This document shows, in pieces, positions 1-6,386 of a stretch of DNA of 7,078 bases. Within the stretch, counting starts at the first letter, position 1. Every line of letters begins with the position of its first letter. A model generated the notes under the pieces. That model was not told where the DNA came from, searched no databases, and was given only the letters and a program-made list of their open reading frames with translations. The stretch is from JABHIE01 sp964584805 (GTDB lineage: Bacteria > Planctomycetota > UBA1135), in the NCBI GenBank assembly GCA_964584805.1, contig CAZPAY010000028.1, positions 1-7,078 of the forward strand. The letters are read 5' to 3'. The position numbers and the translations under genes were made by a program.

Positions 1-2
1 CC

Positions 3-629
3 CAGGTCGAGACAGCGATTGAAAAGGGCCGCGAGTTGGAAGACGCCGTTTTACTTGTGGTGCATGCGCGCTTGCAGGGTGATGGCCCAGATGCCCGCGA
101 GTTGGGTGAAGAGTTTTTGAAATTTTTCTTAAACAAAATGTTGGGTATGCGCGCGACGGGGTTGCGTCCTGATTTGCGACGGTTGCTTGACACGGGCGAT
201 TTGGTGAATTCGATTGCGCGAGATTTTTGGTTAGAGCTGACGAACTTTGAGTTCCGAGGCGTAGGGCACACAATGTCTTGGCTTTCGAAAAAACTTGAGT
301 GGCGCACTTCCGATCGGCAGCGCGCATTGTTGACCGAGCGACGGAATGAAGCACGGCACATCACTTATGACGAAAGCGTAAATGTTGTTGCGGGCGTTGA
401 GGCTAGGCTTCCGCTTAATCAAGCTGAATTGCGAGAAGACTGGAATCGCACGCTCATCGCGATGCATCGTTTGGCGCCGCGCGATCGTCATTTGGTTGAG
501 ATGATGCTTGATGGGCAATCGAGTGATGAGATGGGCGCGTTTTTGGAGCAAACCTCTTCGACCGCCCGCCGTGCCTTGTCGCGTGCTTTGGCGCGTTTGC
601 GCGATTTGATGAGCGACTTGGGTCGATAG
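3..629 (+). CDS. ECF-like RNA polymerase sigma factor, 5' partial
   Basis: Sigma-70 family factor of the ECF type, expected to direct RNA polymerase to a small set of promoters. The frame is open to the window edge (first codons read Q-V-E-T-A-I), so the true start lies upstream; the TTG at 36 has no convincing ribosome site. About 208 residues are visible. The region 2-like part includes D-T-G-D-L-V-N-S (codons 189-212) and a W-L-S-K-K-L stretch. The region 4-like helix-turn-helix near the C-terminus starts around E-D-W-N-R-T, continues through L-A-P-R-D-R-H-L-V and ends with A-R-R-A-L-S-R-A-L-A-R-L-R. It aligns along its length with the second sigma factor at 5651-6355, for example L-L-T-E-R-R against L-M-A-E-R-R. 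The kinase gene begins 2 nt after its stop, so the two are very probably co-transcribed and translationally coupled. Its family is well supported; its target promoters are unknown. Confidence 0.85.
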   Translation, partial: QVETAIEKGRELEDAVLLVVHARLQGDGPDARELGEEFLKFFLNKMLGMRATGLRPDLRRLLDTGDLVNSIARDFWLELTNFEFRGVGHTMSWLSKKLEWRTSDRQRALLTERRNEARHITYDESVNVVAGVEARLPLNQAELREDWNRTLIAMHRLAPRDRHLVEMMLDGQSSDEMGAFLEQTSSTARRALSRALARLRDLMSDLGR

Positions 630-631
630 CT

Positions 632-2836
632 TTGATTGACGATAACCCCAGCCCCGAAGAGCAGGCCGAGGCTCTCTTTCAAGAGTGGTTGTCGGCATTT
701 GCTGACGGTGAAGAGCCGGCGACTCAGCCTTACTTCAATTTGGCCGAGCCTGCGGCGCACCCGTTTTTAGCCGAGCGTTTCGAGAGCTTTCGCCGCACGC
801 AAAATTTGTTGTCGCAAGGGCAAGAGCAGCTGTTGCCGGGCAAAGAGATGAGCGGTTTTCGGCTCATCCGCATTTTGGGCCAGGGCGGGATGGGCGCCGT
901 CTGGGAGGCGGAAGAGTTGCAATTGCAGAGGCGCGTCGCTCTCAAAGTTTTGCCGCCACTCGCTTGTTTGGCACCGCGCGCCATGGAGCGTTTTCGTCGC
1001 GAGGCGGTTTCTGGCGCGAAAGTACCACACCCAGGTGTGGTGCGAGTATTGGCCTCGGGAGTGAGCGATGGCGTGCATTGGATTGCTCAAGAGTTGGTGG
1101 GCGATGGGCGTACGCTTGCGGATGAAATCACAGACTGGCGTGAATCGCGAGTCCAACGCGAGCCGAAAGAGTATTTTGAATTGGCCGAGTTTTTTGCCAA
1201 AGTGGTTGAGGCGGTGGGCGCAGCGCATGAGGCTGGGGTGGTGCATCGAGATCTCAAGCCCAGCAATATTTTGCTGAGCAACTCAGGTCGGCCGATGGTG
1301 GCCGACTTTGGTTTGGCGCAAAATAATGAGTTGAATACGGTTACGCAATCCCTCGGCATTGCCGGCACAGCTCCCTATCTGAGCCCTGAGCAACTCGAGC
1401 CCTCACTCGGTAGAGTGGGCAAATCAAGTGATGTCTTTGCGCTCGGCGTCACGCTTTACGAAGCTTTAACTTTGCTCTTGCCCTTCCCGGGTGATCACTC
1501 CGAGCAAATTGCTCGCAAAACCGTGCGGGATGAGCCCGTCCGCCCATGCGACCATGCTTCGAGAATTCCTCGCGATTTAGAAACGATTTGCCTTAAAGCA
1601 CTCGAGAAAAATCCCAAAAACCGATTCGCCAACGCTGAGGCTTTCGCTCATGAATTGCGCCGTTTCCTCGCCGGCGATGCCATCCTTGCCCGCCGCCCGA
1701 GCGCACTTGAGCAAATCACGCGCTGGGCAAAGCGTCGGCCATGGCGTGCGGTTGCATCGGTCTTGTTTGTGGTGGCTTTTGCCGGCGTGATGACGCTGTT
1801 GGTGATGAGTCAGGCTGCGACCTTGCGCGCTGAGCGTGCTTTAAAGGGCATGGAACGCGCGCTTTTGCAGGCGCAGAGCTTTGTTGATTTGAAATCGCCA
1901 ATGGATTTGCGGGGGCAGACTCCTGAGCAAAAAGTGGCCATGCTAGTGAATCAGCGCGATTTGGTCGTCGAGCTGTTGGCAGACCGTCCCGAAATGCAGG
2001 CCCGTGTGCTCATCGGAGTGGGGCGCGGTTTTTTGTGGCTCGAGCAGTTTGAGCACGCCATCGATGTTTTCGAAAGAGCGAAAGAATTGCTGCACGAGAA
2101 GGATGCACTGCTGGAAGAACAAGTGAGTTTGTTATTGGGTTGGGCGTTGGGGCGCGCCCATCGGTGTGAGCAGGCGATGGTCTTTTTAAATAGTGTGGTC
2201 GCTAGTCCGTTGACTGATTCTGGCGCGGCTATGCGTAAGCTGTGGGCAAGAAATCGTCTGGGCCAGGTGTTGTTGCATTTGACAATGGCTGACTCGGAGG
2301 TGGTGCAGTTATATGATAAAGACCAATGTGAAGAGATTCGTCGTCACCCTAAGTTGAAACGCGCGTTGAATTTGTTTTTAGAGGTTAAGCAGGATCTAGC
2401 TGCCGCACAGGTCACGGACGAGCACCCTCTTGCCGCGCTCAATTGGCTGGATCTGGGGATCGCCTATAAAGCAATGGGGCAGTTTTCATCCGCAAAATCC
2501 GCCTACCAACACGCCGAGCTGGCTTATTTGAGTGCTTATGGCCCCAGCCATCCCGAGCTCGTTTTCGTAAAAATCGGCCAAGGCTCGCTGGCTTCGGTGT
2601 TAAGTGAAGACGCCGAAGCTCTTACATATTACGAATCCGCCCTTCAGTTAAGCCGAGATTTGTATGGCCCTAAGCATGAAACGACGATTGAATCAATGTG
2701 TCATTTGGGTCGTTTCTTGGCCGCAAGAGAGATGGAATCCGAGCGTTTCTCAAAGCTCTACCACGTTGTCAAGTCCGCTGGCCATACGGGTGGCTGCATG
2801 GATCAACTCCAAAATATGTTCGAAAAGTCAAGATAA
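632..2836 (+). CDS. Transmembrane Hanks-type Ser/Thr protein kinase with C-terminal TPR region
   Basis: 734-residue protein kinase predicted to phosphorylate Ser/Thr on cytoplasmic targets. An N-terminal segment (1-72) carries Q-A-E-A-L-F-Q-E-W-L. The catalytic domain (about 75-347) has all key motifs: Gly loop L-G-Q-G-G-M-G (82-88), Lys105 in V-A-L-K, Glu124 in R-R-E-A, H-R-D-L-K-P-S-N (205-212, catalytic Asp207), DFG (225-227), G-T-A-P-Y-L-S-P-E-Q (245-254), S-D-V-F-A-L-G and Arg331. The activation loop holds several Thr/Ser (T236, T238, S240). A basic stretch R-W-A-K-R-R is followed by one hydrophobic helix (about 373-393). The rest is alpha-helical with TPR-like repeats (about 457-490, 600-636, 640-680; the last two kinesin-light-chain-like with Y-G-P-x-H), presumably outside the membrane as sensor or binding surface. 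Start: TTG at 632, chosen because the N-terminal motif aligns with the ATG-initiated second kinase and no other start fits; the sigma stop is 2 nt upstream. It appears catalytically competent. Confidence 0.95.
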   Translation: MIDDNPSPEEQAEALFQEWLSAFADGEEPATQPYFNLAEPAAHPFLAERFESFRRTQNLLSQGQEQLLPGKEMSGFRLIRILGQGGMGAVWEAEELQLQRRVALKVLPPLACLAPRAMERFRREAVSGAKVPHPGVVRVLASGVSDGVHWIAQELVGDGRTLADEITDWRESRVQREPKEYFELAEFFAKVVEAVGAAHEAGVVHRDLKPSNILLSNSGRPMVADFGLAQNNELNTVTQSLGIAGTAPYLSPEQLEPSLGRVGKSSDVFALGVTLYEALTLLLPFPGDHSEQIARKTVRDEPVRPCDHASRIPRDLETICLKALEKNPKNRFANAEAFAHELRRFLAGDAILARRPSALEQITRWAKRRPWRAVASVLFVVAFAGVMTLLVMSQAATLRAERALKGMERALLQAQSFVDLKSPMDLRGQTPEQKVAMLVNQRDLVVELLADRPEMQARVLIGVGRGFLWLEQFEHAIDVFERAKELLHEKDALLEEQVSLLLGWALGRAHRCEQAMVFLNSVVASPLTDSGAAMRKLWARNRLGQVLLHLTMADSEVVQLYDKDQCEEIRRHPKLKRALNLFLEVKQDLAAAQVTDEHPLAALNWLDLGIAYKAMGQFSSAKSAYQHAELAYLSAYGPSHPELVFVKIGQGSLASVLSEDAEALTYYESALQLSRDLYGPKHETTIESMCHLGRFLAAREMESERFSKLYHVVKSAGHTGGCMDQLQNMFEKSR

Positions 2837-2873
2837 GAGTGTCTTGGTTGGGTGCTGAGCGCTTTCCGAAGGC

Positions 2874-5525
2874 ATGAAGCACTTCATCCCCCTTGTTTTT
2901 TTCTTCTCAATCTGCACGTATTTACCCGCCCAAATGGTCGGTCCCAATGCGTCACAGCCGATACCTGGGCTGTTTAACACTGGCGTCGATGAAAGTGGAG
3001 CGACTCTCGCAGACTATTCCGTTGACACACATTGGCAAATCACAAGCCCTGCGGGGACTGCTGCCGTCGTGAAAGTTATGGGCGCTTGGACTAATCCGGT
3101 TGGGGCAGCGAAGTGGATTGCCCCATTATCTACAACTGGGCCAGTGACTTATGTCTACACACTCACTTTTGATTTGAGCGGTTATAAGCCAGAAACAGCG
3201 CGCATAGAGGGCTTGATTGCGGCTGATGATCATTACTCCCTTTATCTAAACGATGAACTTATCGACTCCCGTCAAAGCGCGTGGTATGAAACAACTTCGT
3301 TTGAGGCGTCAGCAGGTTTTCGGGCGGGCATTAATAAGCTACAGGTGTTTGTCGAAGAGCCCTATAGCGGCGCAGCAACAGGTCTGCTCATTGAGGGCAT
3401 ACATGGCACTGCCAGTTTAGATGGAGCGATTTCTTTAAACGGCATTGATGCTTATGGCAGTTTTTATGCTTCAGATGCACCCGTCGAGGGTTCAACGTGG
3501 GAGGCATGGGTGCGCATCCCAAACTACATTGATGAACCCGCTCCGGGGCATAATCCACATTGGCCCGTGCTTTACCGCTGGGGGATGTACTCCTCATGCG
3601 CATTCCACCTTCATTCTTGGGACGGCTCCATCGCCGAAGATAGTCCAGCCGGTTATTGCTCTAGCCACTCCAACTCTGCGGGTGCGGGTACCATTCCAGA
3701 AGAAAAATGGACTCATGTCGCAATTGTTTATCACGGGCAAGAGTGCGATATGTTTGTTGACGGACGATTTATTCAAACTTCAAATTATCAGTGCTCGCAA
3801 TGGTACAGCACATGGGAAATTGATTTAGGTGCTCGAGGCTATATCGGTATGGATAATTTTTTTACCGGTGAAATTGATTCCGTCCGAATTTCGAATACCC
3901 AAAGATATTTGAGCGATTTTACTCCTGAAAGAGATTATGAGAATGATGCAAGTACTTGGGGGCTGTGGCACTTTGATGAGGGGGCGGGTTCCGTTGCCTA
4001 TGACAGCTCTGGAAACAATCATCACTTTAATTTGCATGGTGGATATTCATGGGTAGAAGGCAATACTTCTTGGAACAGTTCGCCTGAAGCGATTGATGAT
4101 TATGCGCAGACGGAATTGGATACCCTCGTTGACATCGACTGCTTGCAAAATGATTCTGACACTGATGGCGATTCGCTCTCTATTCTGCAAGTCACTCCAC
4201 CAAGTCATGGGGTAGCGTCTATCCAAGGGGCTTTGATTCAATATCAGCCAGAGGTCGGTTTTGTTGGCTTAGATCAGTTTGATTACACAATCGGTGACGG
4301 CAATGGCGGAGAGGCCACGGCCACGGTTTATCTTGAGGTGTACCAGCCCAATTGGCCACCAACGGCCAATGATGATTATGGCTGGACTTATCCTGACCGG
4401 CCCATTTTGATTTCGGTGATTGAAAACGATTTTGATCAAAATGGCGACCCTCTAACTCTCATTTCGGCTTCATCTCCTAATGATGGAGTGATTGAAATTC
4501 AGGGCAATGAAGTTCTCTATTCACCCAACAATGGCTTTTTGGGAGTTGATAACTTTTCTTATTCCGTAAGTGATGGCCAGGGTGCTGAAGCGTCCGCAAG
4601 TGTTTTTGTTACAGTGGATTACAACCAAGCTCCTCAAGCGAACTATGATTCGGCCAACACAGACCAAAATGTGGCAGTGTGGGTCGACTTGACTGAGAAC
4701 GACACGGATGTCGATGAGAATATGCTGCCCGAGACAGTGACGGTGACGCAAAACCCCTCTAACGGTACAGTTGTGAATCACGCTGATGGGTCTGTGACTT
4801 ATACACCCGACCCCAATTTTTATGGGAATGATTCATTTGCTTATCGAGTTTCAGATGCTTTTGGTGCTTGGTCTAACTCTGCTACGGTTGGCATCGAGAT
4901 TGATGCTGTAGCAAACAACGGTCCAACGGCGATTTATGATTCGGCAACAGTTGTTGCTTCAGGAATGGTTGTTGTTGATGTTTTGATGAATGATTACGCA
5001 TCGGTAGGTTATTCGCTTGATGCAGCAAGCGTTGTTCTTGTTCAAGATGGCGCAAAGGGCTCTGCTGTTGTTCATCACGACGGCACTTTGACTTATACGC
5101 CTGCTGTTGGCATCCATGTTGGTTCGGGTACAACGGATACGTTGAATTACAAAGTGGCTGACACAACCGGTCTGTACTCAAATATTGCGACTGTTGAAAT
5201 CAAGATTGAGCCAACGGTTAATAACGCTTCCGCATTTCATCCGTTTCGTGTTTGCAGGCCAAATCTTGTCGGGGGTGTAACTACAAAACTGCGAGTTGAG
5301 AACGCAGAGCCGGGCCATTTAATCCGCTTCGCGTGGTCGATGTCTTCGACATCTTCAGCACTCCTGTTTCCTAGGGCGCTGGGCATGGCGGTGGCCGATG
5401 CGTCGGGTGTTGCTGAGTTGACGATTCATGTGCCTTTGCAGGCAATCGGGCTTGTGGCTTATTTACAAGCCATTGATTTAGAGAACTCTGAGCTGACTAC
5501 TCCTATTGAGGTGACGGTTCGTTAG
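2874..5525 (+). CDS. Large secreted modular protein: LamG-like domain plus four cadherin-like repeats
   Basis: 883-residue exported protein, probably a surface or extracellular adhesin or carbohydrate-binding protein; no catalytic motif was recognised. Domains: signal peptide 1-20 (hydrophobic F-I-P-L-V-F-F-F, likely SPase I cleavage near P-A-Q; no canonical lipobox although Cys14 is present); N-terminal beta domain about 22-178 opening with I-P-G-L-F-N-T-G-V-D and containing A-A-D-D-H-Y-S-L-Y-L-N-D, like galactose-binding-type sandwiches; LamG/concanavalin-like domain about 185-390 (W-T-H-V-A-I-V-Y, M-F-V-D-G-R, G-E-I-D-S-V-R-I-S, L-W-H-F-D-E-G, Y-D-S-S-G-N-N); four cadherin-like repeats 403-779; C-terminal beta domain about 785-883. 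Start: ATG 2874 is the first in-frame start after a stop at 2856; GAAGG lies unusually close, 1 nt before it. It follows the kinase by 37 bp with no terminator between, so it may be the last gene of the operon. Its GC content looks lower than that of the kinase genes (about 42% at 4381-4440 against 62% at 841-900). Confidence 0.92.
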   Translation: MKHFIPLVFFFSICTYLPAQMVGPNASQPIPGLFNTGVDESGATLADYSVDTHWQITSPAGTAAVVKVMGAWTNPVGAAKWIAPLSTTGPVTYVYTLTFDLSGYKPETARIEGLIAADDHYSLYLNDELIDSRQSAWYETTSFEASAGFRAGINKLQVFVEEPYSGAATGLLIEGIHGTASLDGAISLNGIDAYGSFYASDAPVEGSTWEAWVRIPNYIDEPAPGHNPHWPVLYRWGMYSSCAFHLHSWDGSIAEDSPAGYCSSHSNSAGAGTIPEEKWTHVAIVYHGQECDMFVDGRFIQTSNYQCSQWYSTWEIDLGARGYIGMDNFFTGEIDSVRISNTQRYLSDFTPERDYENDASTWGLWHFDEGAGSVAYDSSGNNHHFNLHGGYSWVEGNTSWNSSPEAIDDYAQTELDTLVDIDCLQNDSDTDGDSLSILQVTPPSHGVASIQGALIQYQPEVGFVGLDQFDYTIGDGNGGEATATVYLEVYQPNWPPTANDDYGWTYPDRPILISVIENDFDQNGDPLTLISASSPNDGVIEIQGNEVLYSPNNGFLGVDNFSYSVSDGQGAEASASVFVTVDYNQAPQANYDSANTDQNVAVWVDLTENDTDVDENMLPETVTVTQNPSNGTVVNHADGSVTYTPDPNFYGNDSFAYRVSDAFGAWSNSATVGIEIDAVANNGPTAIYDSATVVASGMVVVDVLMNDYASVGYSLDAASVVLVQDGAKGSAVVHHDGTLTYTPAVGIHVGSGTTDTLNYKVADTTGLYSNIATVEIKIEPTVNNASAFHPFRVCRPNLVGGVTTKLRVENAEPGHLIRFAWSMSSTSSALLFPRALGMAVADASGVAELTIHVPLQAIGLVAYLQAIDLENSELTTPIEVTVR
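4080..5210 (+). repeat. Four tandem cadherin-like (Ig-fold) repeats within the secreted protein
   Basis: Protein-level repeats of roughly 88-96 residues at residues 403-489, 496-583, 586-678 and 684-779. Each opens with A-x-x-D-[DS/Y], has an N-D motif, and continues through a G-x-[VI] strand, a Y-x-P or Y-T-P motif and a closing Y-x-[VI]-x-D strand. Repeat 1 has N-D-S-D-T-D-G-D, repeat 2 N-D-F-D-Q-N-G-D, repeat 3 N-D-T-D-V-D-E-N, and repeat 4 only N-D-Y-A-S-V-G-Y. Such repeats form extended stalks, often calcium-stabilised. The DNA copies are not near-identical, so this is an old domain array and not a recent tandem duplication. Confidence 0.85.
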
Positions 5526-5549
5526 CAGGTCCTTAGGTGGCTCAATGCG

Positions 5550-5641
5550 AAACCGAATAGTTCCGCCATCACAATTGTGAAATAAAGAGCGTCACACGCG
5601 TTCAAATATTCCTCTTTGTCACAGAGAAACCAATTCGGTTT
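5550..5641 (+). repeat. 9-bp inverted repeat flanking the second sigma gene's leader
   Basis: AAACCGAAT at 5550-5558 is the exact reverse complement of ATTCGGTTT at 5633-5641; the arms are 74 nt apart. The downstream arm ends 9 nt before the ATG at 5651. The same arm can instead fold locally: AAACC at 5627-5631 pairs with GGTTT at 5637-5641 around a 5-nt AATTC loop, extendable by a G-U pair. The two pairings exclude each other. A role as an alternative leader fold or protein site is inference only. Confidence 0.35.
5569..5580. promoter_or_regulatory. Perfect 12-bp palindrome TCACAATTGTGA, possible operator
   Basis: The sequence equals its own reverse complement and sits 70 bp ahead of the sigma gene at 5651. 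It has no loop, so it is more likely a dimeric-protein site than an RNA hairpin. The half-site TCACA recurs at 5592-5596 and 5619-5623. The half-sites are in the opposite order to a CRP site (TGTGA-N6-TCACA), so no specific regulator is named. Chance occurrence of a 12-bp palindrome somewhere in 7 kb is fairly likely; position and recurring half-sites are what make it worth listing. Confidence 0.35.
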
Positions 5642-5650
5642 TCTAATGAC

Positions 5651-6355
5651 ATGGAGGAACACCACTCAAACACCCAACAACAATTCCTCGCCCTAGTGCA
5701 GGGTGAAATTGGTTTCGTAAGCGCCCAGTTGCTCGCATCGTCCGAGGGCTTGGGGCAATGGCAGGCCGTCCGTGGCGTTTTTGAAGACGATCTCGATGCT
5801 GCGTTGAAGGTAGTTTTTGATTTGGCCCATACTGATGTCGATTTGCGAGATGAGTTTTTTCGGTACTTTTGGCATCAACTTCCTGATGGTTGGCTGCGCG
5901 GTGGTTTTCCGAGTCTCAGGCGCCACATGGATACCGATGACTTGCGGGTGAGTGCATTTCGAGAGTTGAAGGAAGAGATGGGCGGCCTCGAGTTCACGGG
6001 AAGGAAAGCATTTCGCCGGTGGCTACTGCAACGCCTTACCTGGAAAGCCATGAACGCTCGCCGCGCTTTAATGGCCGAGCGTCGTCGTGCAGATTTGCAG
6101 GCGGAAGGTCACCCGCTTGAGCGGGAGACAGGCGCTGATAGGGAGCCGGATGAAATATTGATACGGACCGAAGACGAGCGGCGTATTGCCAAATCTATCG
6201 CCGAGCTCAACGAAGATGAGCGCGAGATATTGCGGATGTATGCGCTCGATTTACCTCGCGCCGAGATGGCGCAAGAGATGCAAATCAAAGAGCCCGCCTT
6301 GCGCCAGAAACTGCGTCGTGCGCTCGCGAAATTGCGTGATGAGGTCAGAAAGTGA
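5651..6355 (+). CDS. ECF-like RNA polymerase sigma factor, complete
   Basis: 234-residue sigma-70 family factor, longer than a typical ECF sigma (around 180-200) because of about 45 extra N-terminal residues before region 2. Region 2 spans about 60-150 and contains D-T-D-D-L-R-V-S-A-F (94-103) and F-R-R-W-L-L-Q-R-L-T-W-K (121-132). Region 4 spans about 176-231: I-A-E-L-N-E-D-E-R-E-I-L is followed by a helix-turn-helix (L-P-R-A-E-M-A-Q-E-M) and a basic recognition-helix end (R-Q-K-L-R-R-A-L-A-K-L-R). ATG at 5651 is the only ATG that includes the full N-terminus; a GGAGGA purine stretch lies just inside the gene, and no clear ribosome site precedes the start. It is paralogous to the sigma at 3-629 and is followed after 31 bp by a kinase gene. 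No anti-sigma gene is adjacent, which suggests control through the linked kinase. Confidence 0.9.
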   Translation: MEEHHSNTQQQFLALVQGEIGFVSAQLLASSEGLGQWQAVRGVFEDDLDAALKVVFDLAHTDVDLRDEFFRYFWHQLPDGWLRGGFPSLRRHMDTDDLRVSAFRELKEEMGGLEFTGRKAFRRWLLQRLTWKAMNARRALMAERRRADLQAEGHPLERETGADREPDEILIRTEDERRIAKSIAELNEDEREILRMYALDLPRAEMAQEMQIKEPALRQKLRRALAKLRDEVRK

Positions 6356-6375
6356 GTTTCGGTAGATTTCAATCC

Positions 6376-6383
6376 GAGGGGGG
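6376..6383 (+). promoter_or_regulatory. Strong Shine-Dalgarno-like site for the second kinase
   Basis: GAGGGGGG ends 3 nt before the ATG at 6387. It fixes this start and in turn supports the aligned TTG start of the first kinase, which has no comparable site. Confidence 0.6.
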
Positions 6384-6386
6384 CTC

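Larger units (their letters stand above)
5526..5650. other. Intergenic region between the secreted-protein gene and the second sigma gene
   Basis: This is the longest gap in the window (125 bp) and the likeliest place for a promoter of the second cassette. It has no coding potential I can support and no hairpin followed by a T-run, so no intrinsic terminator is called. No convincing housekeeping promoter was found. The pentamer TCACA occurs three times on the + strand (from 5569, 5592 and 5619), and its complement TGTGA occurs once, within the palindrome at 5569-5580. Two alternative inverted-repeat pairings involve the last 18 bases before the start codon; they are listed separately. Confidence 0.6.

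Noticed and set aside
36..38. TTG at 36 as the real start of the first sigma gene
   Set aside because: The frame is open upstream to base 3, there is no clear ribosome site, and the paralogue at 5651 has about 45 residues before the homologous part, so the gene most likely begins outside the window.
231..760. Long minus-strand open frames opposite the sigma and kinase genes
   Set aside because: They lie antisense to well-supported genes, show no recognisable motifs, and are rich in the residues expected from reading a GC-biased gene backwards.
1024..1041. Inverted repeat ACCACACC-CA-GGTGTGGT inside the first kinase gene
   Set aside because: It encodes the conserved kinase segment P-H-P-G-V-V, so codons largely explain it, and one 8-bp-arm repeat is expected by chance in 7 kb.
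2837..2873. Terminator or promoter between the first kinase and the secreted-protein gene
   Set aside because: Only 37 bp with a short AGCGCT palindrome, no T-run and no recognisable -35/-10 pair.
2874..2887. ATGAAG-CA-CTTCAT inverted repeat at the start codon of the secreted-protein gene
   Set aside because: An RNA stem would have only about 5 mostly A-U pairs with a 4-nt loop, too weak to call a start-sequestering hairpin.
4080..5210. Recent DNA-level tandem repeat expansion in the cadherin-like region
   Set aside because: The repeats are similar only at protein motif level; the nucleotide sequences differ throughout.
5616..5647. TTGTCA and TCTAAT as a housekeeping promoter for the second sigma gene
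   Set aside because: The spacer would be 20 bp and the transcript would start inside the coding region.
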